A stretch of DNA of 64,000 bases, taken from contig NZ_BAYA01000007.1 in assembly GCF_000685015.1 (NCBI RefSeq), positions 227,106-291,105 of the forward strand. Direction: 5' to 3'. Under the pieces are notes generated by a model. It was given only the letters and a program-made list of their open reading frames with translations, was not told the origin of the DNA and did no database searches. Below, one piece after another: positions 31,038-39,540 of this stretch; position 1 is the first letter of the stretch, and every line of letters starts with the position of its first letter. The position numbers and the translations under genes are program-made. The stretch comes from Paraburkholderia bannensis NBRC 103871. Its GTDB lineage: Bacteria > Pseudomonadota > Gammaproteobacteria > Burkholderiales > Burkholderiaceae.

Positions 31038-31244
31038 ATGAAGATCCGACTTGACGAGTGGCTTAAGCGCGAATTCGATCCGCCGCCCGCCATCCGCACG
31101 GCGCGCCAGTGGATTAAAGACCGCAAGATCTTTCCGGCACCTGAAAAGGTTGGCCGTTCGTACTACGTCGACGACAAAGCGGTATTCCGCAATGGCGTGC
31201 CGACTTCACGACTCGTTCACAAGGTATTCGGTTATGGCAGCTAG
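31038..31244 (+). CDS. xis: Excisionase (Xis)
   Basis: 68 residues (MKIRLDEWLKREFDPPPAIR). TARQWIKDRKIFPAPEKVGR followed by YYVDDKAVF is the winged-helix excisionase pattern of lambda/P22-type phages. Overlaps the integrase start by 11 nt, so expression is coupled. Directs excision by binding near attR with Int. Confidence 0.88.
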   Translation: MKIRLDEWLKREFDPPPAIRTARQWIKDRKIFPAPEKVGRSYYVDDKAVFRNGVPTSRLVHKVFGYGS

Positions 31245-32316
31245 GCCAAGGATCCGACGTCGGGCCAACTGGCCCGAGAATCTGCACGAGCCGCGCCCAG
31301 GCTACTACGTCTGGCGCGACCCGCGCAGCGGCAAGTCGACAGCGCTTGGACGCATGCCGTTGGAACAGGCCATCTTTGAGGTGGTCGAGACCAACGCGAA
31401 ACTCAAGGAGTTAGAACCGTCAAAACGCTTGGCCGAAAGGATCTCAATGCACAGCGAGACCATCACTGATCTGCTCGCGCGCATGCCTGTCGGAAAGAAA
31501 GCAAACACTGTGCAGGCGCGAAAGTATCTCGACAAGGCGATTCGTGAAGCGCTCGGCGAAATCCGTTGCGAAGCACTGACGACGAAGCACGTTGCTGAAA
31601 TGCTCACAGCGATCGAGGCGCGCGGTGCAATGCGCATGGCGCTCCAGGTGCGCAGCCGAGTTCGCGCTGTTTGCCGAAAAGGCATGGCACTCGGCTGGAT
31701 GGACAAGAACCCGGCCGATCCCACCGAGCGCCCAGAGGTGAAGGTGCAGCGGCAGCGCCTGTCGCTCGAAGCATTCAACGCAATTTTCGCGAAGGCACCT
31801 GACGTGGCGCTCTGGCTGCAGAACGCCATGCTGCTCGCGCTCGTCTCCGGGCAGGATCGATCCACGATCGGGCGCTGGGAGCGATCGTTCAGCACCGGTA
31901 GCGAGTCTGTGCTGACGCGCGCAAAGACCGGCGTGCGCATCGCGATCCCGAACGAACTGCGCATGAATGCAATCGGCATGTCGCTGGCCGATGTGATCGC
32001 GCGCTGTCGCGCCTCGGGGGTCGTGAGCAAATACCTCATCCACCACATTCGGGGTAACCCGGCAGCGCCCAAGGGAAGTCCCATCAAGCTCAAAACGATC
32101 TCGGAGAAATTCACCGACGCGCGGCGCCTTGCCGGCATACCGGACAACAACGCGCCGACGTTTCACGAAATCCGTAGCCTCTCAAAACGCCTTTATCTTG
32201 AGCAAGGCGGCGTCGATACCAAGACATTGCTCGGCCATCTGACCGACGCCAGCGCCGATCTGTATGCCAATTCCAGAGGACTGGAGCCGCTGAAGGTGCG
32301 TATCGAAAACGGCTAA
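31234..32316 (+). CDS. int: Phage tyrosine integrase, lambda type
   Basis: 360 residues from ATG 31234. An N-terminal arm-binding domain (NWPENLHEPRPGYYVWRDP), core-binding region (about 70-160), and catalytic domain with Arg209 (SGQDRS), Lys231, His311 and Arg314 (HEIRS), His335 (LLGHLT) and nucleophile Tyr344 (DLYANS). All residues of the active site are present. The longer frame from 31051 overlaps xis and is rejected. It should act on the junction near 33.3 kb. Confidence 0.95.
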   Translation: MAARPRIRRRANWPENLHEPRPGYYVWRDPRSGKSTALGRMPLEQAIFEVVETNAKLKELEPSKRLAERISMHSETITDLLARMPVGKKANTVQARKYLDKAIREALGEIRCEALTTKHVAEMLTAIEARGAMRMALQVRSRVRAVCRKGMALGWMDKNPADPTERPEVKVQRQRLSLEAFNAIFAKAPDVALWLQNAMLLALVSGQDRSTIGRWERSFSTGSESVLTRAKTGVRIAIPNELRMNAIGMSLADVIARCRASGVVSKYLIHHIRGNPAAPKGSPIKLKTISEKFTDARRLAGIPDNNAPTFHEIRSLSKRLYLEQGGVDTKTLLGHLTDASADLYANSRGLEPLKVRIENG

Positions 32317-32402
32317 CGAACAAATCATGGCGCTCATCGTCATCACACAGAGCTAACACTTCGCGGGGCCCAAGATTGGGCCACCGATCACCTGAATACT
32401 TC

Positions 32403-33266
32403 TTATTGCTCGGCCACCATACGCATCGCTCTATCGACAACTGCGTCAACATCCCGCTGTGGGTACTCCCTGCGAAGATTCTCTGCAATATACTTTGCGA
32501 AACTCTCGTCCGAACGAGCGCGCAGCCAACTGTCTTCTCCCATAGTCTCTCTTTCGCGCTTGATCAGGCGCCTAGCTGCAGAAAGAACGCTTTCTGAACC
32601 CCCAAATCCAATGCGGTCAACCTTATTTGTTAGCCGCTGCATTTGAGCTTGTATCTGCTCCATCGTAGACATCAACAACTCGTCCGAACGAACTTCCTCG
32701 GTGTGCAAGTTGGCCACTTTGAAAGTGCCGAAGTTTTTTAGAAACGTGCTATGTGCAGGATCGTCCTTAGACTTCTGATAGGTCGAAACGACTTTGTCTG
32801 CAAGTTGCTGCTTGAATGACTGCATCGTCGTGTATCGCAAGTCTCTCGGATAGGTGAGATGCTCGATAACACCAGTGTCGAAAGAATACGAAGTCTTATC
32901 ATCTTTGATGATCACCGCAGGTCGATCAAACGCCAATCGCATCCCAAGTTCGAACATCACGTTAGGGTTTTTGCCGCTAACGTCACAAACCACGACGTCG
33001 CTCAAATAAATGTTTGAAACGATGCGCTTCTGAATGACACCAACATCATCCGCATCGCTGACCATCCGAGCGGAAAATTTTGGATTCGCAATAACTTCAA
33101 CACTTTCTTTAATGATTGCCTGTACGTCCCCCCAATGGCTTGGCGAGCATCCATCGATCGCAGATAGAGGCATGATGATCCCACACGTCGGCGACGCACT
33201 TCCTTCTGCAACAGTCTCGATCTCTGGCATTCCAATCCCCCGTTTCTCTTTGTTTGGCTGACTCAT
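32403..33266 (-). CDS. TIR/deoxyribosyltransferase-like accessory protein, possible defence gene
   Basis: 287 residues from ATG 33266. The N-terminal ~170 residues have the Rossmann-like pattern of the 2-deoxyribosyltransferase/TIR group: CGIIMPLSAIDGCSPSHWGD, DDVGVIQKRIVSNIYLSDVV, VCDVSGKNPNVMFELGMRLA (D..G.NPNV..E.G), then PAVIIKDD. A coiled coil (LLMSTMEQIQAQMQRLTNKV) and a C-terminal helical domain follow. It lies between int and the attachment junction, facing int, with clearly less GC-biased codons than its surroundings: typical cargo. NAD- or nucleotide-acting anti-phage function is inferred. Confidence 0.6.
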   Translation of the reverse strand: MSQPNKEKRGIGMPEIETVAEGSASPTCGIIMPLSAIDGCSPSHWGDVQAIIKESVEVIANPKFSARMVSDADDVGVIQKRIVSNIYLSDVVVCDVSGKNPNVMFELGMRLAFDRPAVIIKDDKTSYSFDTGVIEHLTYPRDLRYTTMQSFKQQLADKVVSTYQKSKDDPAHSTFLKNFGTFKVANLHTEEVRSDELLMSTMEQIQAQMQRLTNKVDRIGFGGSESVLSAARRLIKRERETMGEDSWLRARSDESFAKYIAENLRREYPQRDVDAVVDRAMRMVAEQ

Positions 33267-33299
33267 ACCGTCGACGATTCTATGACATTCGGACGATTG

Positions 33300-33375
33300 G
33301 CGGTCTTGATTAAGCTGACAGGTTTTGAACGAATTTTGAACAAGTGATAAACAGCCCGCGTCCAGCATGGGTTTG
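33300..33375. other. Right prophage/chromosome junction (attachment region)
   Basis: Host-like response-regulator sequence ends around 33340-33375. Beside it are two direct repeats TTTTGAAC (33323 and 33334, 11 bp apart) that could be integrase-binding sites. The exact core cannot be set because the other junction is outside the window. No tRNA is visible here. Confidence 0.45.
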
Positions 33376-33804
33376 CGACTGGTGAGACATATCGAAGTGA
33401 TAAGGCCCAGCGTCGAGCATCGGCACGTCGTAGCGCTCGGGGAAGGCGCGGCGCAGCAGCGCGTTCACGCGCGCGCGCAGCACCGTCGCGCCGATGGGCA
33501 GGCTCACGTAGTCGTCGGCGCCGACGGAAAACGCGCGCACCACGCTGTCGTCGGAGGCGTCCTCTGATGCAAACAGCACCGGAATCCGGTTGCCGTTCAC
33601 GGCTCGCACCGTCTTGAGCAGGTCTACGCCCGAAAAGCGCGTGCCCTGCCAGTCGAGCACAAGCATGTCGACCGTGGAAGCGGCCAGCGCCTTGGCCAGC
33701 ATGATGCCGTCGCTGAACGGCAAGCACGCGTGCCCGCTCTGGGCAAGCGCACGTTCGATCTGGCCGCGCTGGGTGGCGTCGCGCTGAAGAATCGCGATAC
33801 GCAT
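33310..33804 (-). pseudogene. Response regulator gene cut by the prophage (N-terminal part)
   Basis: From ATG 33804 (GGAGG 7 nt upstream) the frame encodes a complete receiver domain: phospho-acceptor Asp in MLVLDWQGTRFSG (about residue 51), SVGADDYVSLPI and a final RARVNALLRRAFPERY. It continues into the start of an OmpR-type output domain (GPYHFDMSHQSQTHAGR) and then into unrelated sequence, ending at residue 164 without any DNA-binding domain. The missing C-terminal half is expected left of the window, beyond the other prophage end. Confidence 0.72.
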
Positions 33805-34217
33805 AAAGAAACCTCCCATGTAAGGAGCATGCAATTCTGTGGAGAAGTGCAAAGGCCGCCCATCAGAGGAGTCTGAATTGCCGCACCCCGAATCGGATTC
33901 ACGCGTTTGCGTCAATGAGCCGGCACGCGTGGCGAAAGTCTCGCCTCGCCTGGCGCGTCGTCGGCTTCCTGTAAAATCGCCGGCTGGCTAGAAGTCATCG
34001 ACGCGCGCCCCTACCTCGGCCTACCCGGCCCCGCGTGCGTCGTTCCCCGTGCCCACCCGCGCCCGCCTTCCGACCGCCGCCGCCCGACGCGCAATCCGCG
34101 CGAGCGCCCGCGTGACGCCAATCGACTTTGATCCGGCCCTGACCCCGTCCTGACGGGCTTCAATCCGGCTTCAAATCGACATCGATAACAATTTCACGGT
34201 CTTCGGATATTTCGGAA
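33805..34217. other. Intergenic region between the split regulator and an MFS gene
   Basis: 413 bp between divergent genes. It contains the regulator ribosome site (GGAGG, 33816..33812 minus). The rest is GC-rich with no repeat or promoter that stands out; an AT-richer stretch (34170-34215) just before 34218 probably holds the transporter promoter. Confidence 0.4.
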
Positions 34218-35519
34218 ATGCAGGCAACGGATCTGGGCGCTCGCGCGAGCGCCCCGGCGCGCGCGCTCACGCGCGGCGACTACAAGACGCTCGGCCTCGC
34301 CGCTCTCGGCGGTGCGCTTGAGTTCTACGACTTCATCATCTTCGTGTTCTTCGCTCCGGCGATCGGCCAGTTGTTCTTCCCGGCCGCGATTCCCGACTGG
34401 CTGCGCCAGTTGCAGACCTTCGGCATCTTTGCCGCGGGCTACCTTGCGCGCCCGCTCGGCGGCATCGTCATGGCGCACTTCGGCGACCTGCTGGGCCGCA
34501 AGCGCATGTTCACGCTCTCCGTGCTGCTGATGGCGCTGCCCACGCTCGCGATGGGCTGCCTGCCCACCTACGCGACGCTCGGCGCGCTCGCGCCCGTCCT
34601 GCTGCTCGCGCTGCGCGTGCTGCAAGGCGCGGCCGTGGGCGGCGAGGTGCCGGGCGCGTGGGTGTTCGTCTCCGAACACGTGCCGCGCCGTCACACCGGC
34701 TACGCCTGCGGCACGCTGACGGCGGGCCTCACGTTCGGCATCCTGCTGGGTTCACTGATCGCGGCGGCGGTCAATCATCACTTCGCGCCGACGGAAATCG
34801 CCTCGTATGCGTGGCGCATACCTTTCCTGATTGGCGGCGTTTTCGGCCTGTTTTCGGTGTATTTGCGCCGCTGGCTGCACGAAACGCCGGTTTTCGCGGA
34901 AATGCAGGCGCGCAAGTCGCTCGCCGATGAAATTCCGCTCAAGGCCGTCCTGCGCGACCATGGCCGCGCCGTGATCGTGTCGATGCTGCTCACGTGGATG
35001 CTCTCCGCCGCCATCGTCGTCGTGATCCTGATGACGCCGCCGCTGCTGCAAAAGCAGTTCCATCTGGACGCCACCACGTCGCTGCTCGCCAACTGCGTCG
35101 CCACGGTGTTCCTGACCGTGGGCTGCATCAGCTCAGGCGCGCTATCCGACCGCTTCGGCGCGCGGCGCGTCCTGTCGATCGGCGGCGTGGCGCTCGCGAT
35201 CTCGTACTACGTGCTGTTCCGCCAGATGGCCGTCGATAGTTCGATGCTGGTGCCGCTCTACGCCCTGGCCGGTTTGCTGGTGGGCACGATCGGCGCGGTG
35301 CCCTTCGTGCTGGTCAACGCGTTCCCGCCGGTGGTGCGCTTCTCGGGCATCTCGTTCTCGTACAACGTCGCCTACGCGGTGTTCGGCGGCCTCACGCCGA
35401 TCGTCGTCGCGCTGATGATGAAATCGCAGCCGCTCGCGCCGACGTACTACGTCGCCGCGATCTGCGTGCTGGGCGCGCTGACCACGCTGTTCTTCAAGGA
35501 TCCGGTGCGGGAAGCCTGA
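34218..35519 (+). CDS. MFS transporter, ProP-like metabolite:H+ symporter
   Basis: 433 residues, 12 predicted transmembrane helices. ALGGALEFYDFIIFVFFAPA at helix 1, then AHFGDLLGRKRMF (the G.L.DR.GRK-type loop 2-3 motif) and RVLQGAAVGGEVPGAWVFVS (helix 4 motif) place it in the metabolite/H+ symporter branch with ProP, KgtP and shikimate carriers. The substrate (compatible solute, organic or aromatic acid) cannot be read from the sequence. Monocistronic, ending at a strong terminator. Confidence 0.85.
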   Translation: MQATDLGARASAPARALTRGDYKTLGLAALGGALEFYDFIIFVFFAPAIGQLFFPAAIPDWLRQLQTFGIFAAGYLARPLGGIVMAHFGDLLGRKRMFTLSVLLMALPTLAMGCLPTYATLGALAPVLLLALRVLQGAAVGGEVPGAWVFVSEHVPRRHTGYACGTLTAGLTFGILLGSLIAAAVNHHFAPTEIASYAWRIPFLIGGVFGLFSVYLRRWLHETPVFAEMQARKSLADEIPLKAVLRDHGRAVIVSMLLTWMLSAAIVVVILMTPPLLQKQFHLDATTSLLANCVATVFLTVGCISSGALSDRFGARRVLSIGGVALAISYYVLFRQMAVDSSMLVPLYALAGLLVGTIGAVPFVLVNAFPPVVRFSGISFSYNVAYAVFGGLTPIVVALMMKSQPLAPTYYVAAICVLGALTTLFFKDPVREA

Positions 35520-35546
35520 TCCGTTAGCGCGTTCTCGTCGGCCTGA

Positions 35547-35582
35547 AAACGGCGCCCGATCAACGATCCGGCGCCGTTTTTT
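35547..35582 (+). terminator. Intrinsic terminator after the MFS gene
   Basis: AAACGGCGCC (35547..35556) pairs with GGCGCCGTTT (35570..35579), followed by TTT; the 13-nt loop is unpaired. It starts 28 nt after the stop. Confidence 0.85.
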
Positions 35583-35662
35583 GTTCGCGCCGCCGGATCC
35601 ACGATTCCACCTTTCACGCCAGGCCGAAACGTCGCCGCAACCCGCGTCCTAACATAAGACGC

Positions 35663-37165
35663 ATGAACCCCGCACACCCCACTCCGCCCGCCGCCCCACC
35701 GCTCCAGCACGTCCCGTTCACGCCTGCGCTCATGCGCATCGTCGGGACGGTCAGCGTGGGCTTTGTCGTCACCCAACTCGACGTCACCATCGTCAATATC
35801 GCGCTCGCGCGCATCGCCGCCGATCTGCACGCGAGCGTCGCGCGCCTGCAATGGATCGTCGATGCCTATACGCTCGCCTTCGCGGTGCTGATGCTTTCGG
35901 GCGGCGTGCTTGGCGACCGCTATGGCGCGCGGCGCATGTACGCGATCGGCCTCGTCGTGTTTGCATTGGCGTCGCTGGCCTGCGGGCTCGCGCCAAATCC
36001 CGCGCTGCTGATCGCCGCCCGCGCGCTGCAAGGCGCAGGCGCGGCCGCGATGCTGCCGAATTCACTCGCCCTGCTCAACGACGCCTGCCGTCACGAACGC
36101 TCGCTACGCGCCCGCGCCGTGGGCTTCTGGACAGCAGCGGGCGCAATCTCGATTGCGGCCGGGCCGGTCGCGGGCGGGTTGCTGATCGCGGCATTCGGCT
36201 GGCGCAGCATTTTTCTCGTGAACCTGCCGCTGTGCGCGCTGGGACTGGCCGCGACGCTCGCGTGGATTCCGGCGAAGTCGTCCAACACCGGCAACGCCAA
36301 CAAGGCTGCTGTAACGGCTCCCGCGCCCCAGCGCCCGCGCAGCCTGGACGTGCGCGGCCAATTGCTCGCCGTGGTCGCACTCACGGCCTTCACGGGCGCG
36401 GTGATCGAATGGCGGCCGCTCGGCTTCTCGCATTGGGCGATCTGGGGCGGCCTGCTGCTCGCCATAGTCGCGGGCGTGGCTTTTGTCGCACAGGAAGCCC
36501 GCACGGCAGACCCGATGCTGCCGCTCGGCATGCTGCGCAATCACACCTTCAGCGCGGCGGTCGTGTTCGGCATCTGCGTGAACCTGACTTATTACGGCAC
36601 CGTGTTCGTGCTCGCGCTGTTTCTCCAGCACGCACGCGGCCAGACGGCCTTGCAGGCGGGCCTCACGTTCATCCCGCTCACGGGCGGCTTCCTGCTCTCC
36701 AATATCGCCAGCGGCCACGTCGTGGCGCGCTTCGGCACGCGCCTGCCGATGATCGGCGGCGCGCTGGTAGCGGGGCTGGGTTACGCGCTGCTGATTCCCG
36801 TCGATGCGGGCACGCCGCTCGTCGCCTTACTGGCCGCCTTTCTGCTGATCCCGAGCGGCATGGGGCTCGCAGTGCCCGCCATGACGACCACGGTGCTCAG
36901 TTCGGTCGAGCCCGCCCGCGCGGGCACCGCATCGGCGCTCTTGAACACGGCGCGCCAGGCGGGCGGCGCGGTGGGCGTGGCGGCGTTCGGCGCACTCACG
37001 GGCGGCGGCGCGGCAGCCGAGGTAGTCGGCGGCCTGCATGCCGATGCAGCGATTTCCGCTGCGCTCCTGTTCGTCGCCGCGTGTCTCGCGTGGACGATGC
37101 GCGCCGATATTGCACATTCGTCGCCAAGCCCGGCGGCTGAACCGCGCATGAAGACGTCACGCTGA
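35663..37165 (+). CDS. MFS drug transporter, DHA2 (EmrB/QacA) family
   Basis: 500 residues with about 14 transmembrane helices, the DHA2 count. VTQLDVTIVNIALARIAADL in helix 1 (motif D1), LQWIVDAYTLAFAVLMLSGG, GDRYGARRMYAIGL (motif A) and the helix 5 GPVAGGLLIAAFGWRSIFLVN (motif C region) are characteristic. Likely proton-driven efflux of toxic compounds. No EmrA-type partner or regulator is adjacent. Confidence 0.88.
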   Translation: MNPAHPTPPAAPPLQHVPFTPALMRIVGTVSVGFVVTQLDVTIVNIALARIAADLHASVARLQWIVDAYTLAFAVLMLSGGVLGDRYGARRMYAIGLVVFALASLACGLAPNPALLIAARALQGAGAAAMLPNSLALLNDACRHERSLRARAVGFWTAAGAISIAAGPVAGGLLIAAFGWRSIFLVNLPLCALGLAATLAWIPAKSSNTGNANKAAVTAPAPQRPRSLDVRGQLLAVVALTAFTGAVIEWRPLGFSHWAIWGGLLLAIVAGVAFVAQEARTADPMLPLGMLRNHTFSAAVVFGICVNLTYYGTVFVLALFLQHARGQTALQAGLTFIPLTGGFLLSNIASGHVVARFGTRLPMIGGALVAGLGYALLIPVDAGTPLVALLAAFLLIPSGMGLAVPAMTTTVLSSVEPARAGTASALLNTARQAGGAVGVAAFGALTGGGAAAEVVGGLHADAAISAALLFVAACLAWTMRADIAHSSPSPAAEPRMKTSR

Positions 37166-37214
37166 TGTAAAGCAGCGCCCCATGCAGTACACCGCCTCTC
37201 CTCTGACGAAAACG

Positions 37215-37242
37215 AAAATGGCTCCTTGCGGAGCCATTTTTT
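37215..37242 (+). terminator. Intrinsic terminator after the DHA2 transporter
   Basis: AAAATGGCTCC-ttgc-GGAGCCATTTT (37215..37240) is a perfect 11-bp stem with a T-run on the plus strand and an A-run on its left flank, so it can also stop the convergent gene at 37269. Confidence 0.88.
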
Positions 37243-37268
37243 CTTCTAAAACTACGCGCATTGCCTGC

Positions 37269-37538
37269 TTAAAGCGACGTCTCCTGAATCGCACCGGTGC
37301 TCAAGGCACGCTCGATGAGTCCGTCGTTCTGCGCCTTGCGGATAGCGTGAGCGATCAACTTGTCCGGCTCCTCCAGTTCCGCCTTGAGCGTGCCAAGCAG
37401 GCCCGTGGCATCGAGGATCACCAGCGTCGTCGCCGTATCGGCGGTGCTGATCAGCACGCGGCGCGTGCCGTCTTCGGCGAGACTCGCGCAGAACTGCCCC
37501 GTCTTGCCGCCCACGTTGAAGTCGAAATTTTGTATCAA
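37269..37538 (-). CDS. Conserved-looking small cytoplasmic protein, unknown function
   Basis: 89 residues from TTG 37538, with AGGGAG upstream (MIQNFDFNVGGKTGQFCASL if TTG is read as Met). TATTLVILDATGLLGTLKAE and LIAHAIRKAQNDGLIERALS suggest a small alpha/beta fold. Not assigned to a family. Convergent with the DHA2 gene across a terminator. Confidence 0.6.
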   Translation of the reverse strand: MIQNFDFNVGGKTGQFCASLAEDGTRRVLISTADTATTLVILDATGLLGTLKAELEEPDKLIAHAIRKAQNDGLIERALSTGAIQETSL

Positions 37539-37608
37539 AGCCGGCTCCCTGTTTCGTGTGGATTCAATGGATCGTGTCTGTGATCGACCTGCGCGACGAA
37601 CCGGGGTT

Positions 37609-38040
37609 TCAGCCGCCGAAACCGCCGCGCGGCGCGCGCAGTCCATCGATAGAAGCACGTCCCGCGCCCGTTACCGTCAGCAGCAGGAAACCACCGGCGA
37701 TCGCGACGTTCTTCCAGAAGTGCACGACGGCATCCTGCTGCAGGGCGGCCTGGGTGACGTTCCAGAAATCGTGCCCAAGTACCGCCGTCACGACAGCGTA
37801 CACGGCCAGCACGAAAGCGACGAAACGCGTGCGTACGCCAAACACGAGCGCGAGACCACCAAGCAATTCGACGGCGGTGGCGACAGGCGCAGCGACCTGC
37901 GCATAGGGCACGTTATGCGCGTGCAGGTAGCCGACAAACCCCGCGTACCCCAAAAGCTTCATGGCGCCGCCCCAGAGAAACAGTATCGCGAGCGCGAGTC
38001 GGGCGATGAAGATAATGAGGGAATCGGCGGGACGGGTCAT
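37609..38040 (-). CDS. DoxX family membrane protein
   Basis: 143 residues from ATG 38040 (GGAG upstream). Four transmembrane helices; LILFLWGGAMKLLGY-type helix 1 (ALAILFLWGGAMKLLGYAGF), then VELLGGLALVFGVRTRFVAF and VHFWKNVAIAGGFLLL, which is the classic DoxX/YphA pattern (F...KN.A..GG). Members associate with quinone or thiol redox chemistry at the membrane. 71 nt upstream of the small TTG gene. Confidence 0.9.
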   Translation of the reverse strand: MTRPADSLIIFIARLALAILFLWGGAMKLLGYAGFVGYLHAHNVPYAQVAAPVATAVELLGGLALVFGVRTRFVAFVLAVYAVVTAVLGHDFWNVTQAALQQDAVVHFWKNVAIAGGFLLLTVTGAGRASIDGLRAPRGGFGG

Positions 38041-38291
38041 GAAGGGCTCCGGTTTGCAATTACGCAATGACCGTGGACGCGCCCCACAGTTCCCCGGCGT
38101 AGTGGATTACCTGAGCAAGAAAGAATCGGCAAAGGAGGAACCTGGCGCGAACATGCCGCGCCTGGCGCAAGGCATATTGCTTCGCACTACGACATATATG
38201 GCGCGACATCGAACGGTCAATGTGGCCACGCTTTGGCTGCGCGTTTACCCGCGCCGGCTACTTTCTACATATAAATGGAACCCAGGCACGC

Positions 38292-38453
38292 TCAATGCTT
38301 GTGGCGCATGCCGTGTGGACGGCGGCCATCGAGCCAACGCGTCACACGCTGCTCGATCGCGCCCCGGCTGCGACGCGAAATGGCCCACGATACCGCGCAC
38401 ACCAGCACCATCACGGCCGGGCCCAGCAGATAAGCAGCAACCGTTTCCCTCAT
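38292..38453 (-). CDS. Small single-pass membrane protein
   Basis: 53 residues from ATG 38453, with GAAGGAG 6 nt upstream. One transmembrane helix (AYLLGPAVMVLVCAVSWAI) and a strongly basic C-terminus ending RRPHGMRHKH. Not recognised. Divergent from the XRE regulator at 38701, with 247 bp between them. Confidence 0.6.
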   Translation of the reverse strand: MRETVAAYLLGPAVMVLVCAVSWAISRRSRGAIEQRVTRWLDGRRPHGMRHKH

Positions 38454-38700
38454 GGCCGTCTCCTTCGCCAAGCCGCCAGACAGAGTGTGAGGATTAGATT
38501 CTAGGCGATCAAAAGTCGACCGGTAAGCAGCTTGCGCAATCGTCTTTAGCGTTCTTTTGCACGGTTTTGTTATATCCGTACGAATGCCGACATGACTGCG
38601 CTGCGCGACGCTAAGCGCCTGCATCCAAGGCGTCTGTGGTGCAACGCACATGACGTCCGGGGTAATGGATCCAGCGCACGGTTTCGCTAGAATCGGCGAC

Positions 38701-39540
38701 ATGAGCACACTCACTCCCACGCCGTTTGCCGCCATCGCGCTGGCCGCCAGTGACAGCCGGCGCAGCGTCGGCGAGTTGTTGCGTGAATGGCGCATGCGTC
38801 GGCGCATGAGCCAGTTGCTGCTCGCAACCGAAGCCGAAATCTCGACACGCCACCTGAGCTTCGTCGAATCGGGCCGGGCCACGCCCAGCCGCGAAATGGT
38901 GATGCACCTGGCCGAACGCCTCGACGTGCCGTTACGCGAACGCAACGCGTTGCTGGTCGCGGCGGGCTACGCGCCGCTCTATCGCGAGCGCGCGCTGGAC
39001 GATCCCCAATTGACGGCAGCGCGCGAGGCAGTCGAACTCGTGTTGCGTGGCCACGAACCTTACCCCGCGCTTGCCGTAGACCGGCACTGGAATATCGTTG
39101 CGTCGAACGGCGCGCTCGCGCCGCTGATCGGCGACGTTTCGCCTGCGCTGCTGAGCGCGCCTGTCAACGCGCTGCGCCTTTCGCTGCATCCCGAGGGGAT
39201 CGCGCCGCGCATCCTCAACTGGCACGCCTGGCGCGCGCATCTGCTTGCGAGACTGCAGCGCCAGATCGAGGCGAGCGCAGATCGCACGCTCATCGAGCTT
39301 CATGACGAACTCGCGGCCTACCCCGCGCCGCCCGGTGCCGAGGCCGCCAAGGTGGAGCCCATGCGGCACCACATTGCGGTGCCGCTGCGTGTGCGCACCG
39401 CCAGCGGTGATCTGTCGTTCTACAGCACCACGACGGTATTCGGCACGCCGGTGGATATCACGCTTTCCGAACTGGCCATCGAAGCATTCTTCCCCGCCGA
39501 TACGCAAACCGCCGAAGCATTGCGCCTCACGCGGGATTAA
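38701..39540 (+). CDS. XRE-family regulator with MmyB-like ligand domain
   Basis: 279 residues from ATG 38701. N-terminal HTH: RRRMSQLLLATEAEISTRHL (about 37-56), SFVESGRATPSREMVMHLAE. The C-terminal domain (RERNALLVAAGYAPLYRERA, AVDRHWNIVASNGALAPLIG, HPEGIAPRILNW) is the MmyB-like PAS-related ligand domain, known to bind fatty acids in some members. It may control the divergent small membrane protein or neighbours. Confidence 0.88.
   Translation: MSTLTPTPFAAIALAASDSRRSVGELLREWRMRRRMSQLLLATEAEISTRHLSFVESGRATPSREMVMHLAERLDVPLRERNALLVAAGYAPLYRERALDDPQLTAAREAVELVLRGHEPYPALAVDRHWNIVASNGALAPLIGDVSPALLSAPVNALRLSLHPEGIAPRILNWHAWRAHLLARLQRQIEASADRTLIELHDELAAYPAPPGAEAAKVEPMRHHIAVPLRVRTASGDLSFYSTTTVFGTPVDITLSELAIEAFFPADTQTAEALRLTRD

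Noticed and set aside
30631..31041. 136-codon plus-strand ORF after the Ea22-like gene
   Set aside because: Shadow of the minus-strand gene 30649..30873; the minus product has ordinary protein composition while this one does not.
31051..31233. 61-residue N-terminal extension of the integrase
   Set aside because: It is the out-of-frame shadow of xis; the ATG at 31234 gives the normal integrase N-terminus.
33300..33400. tRNA gene as the prophage attachment site
   Set aside because: No cloverleaf or T-arm consensus is visible on either strand at the junction; the disrupted gene is a response regulator.
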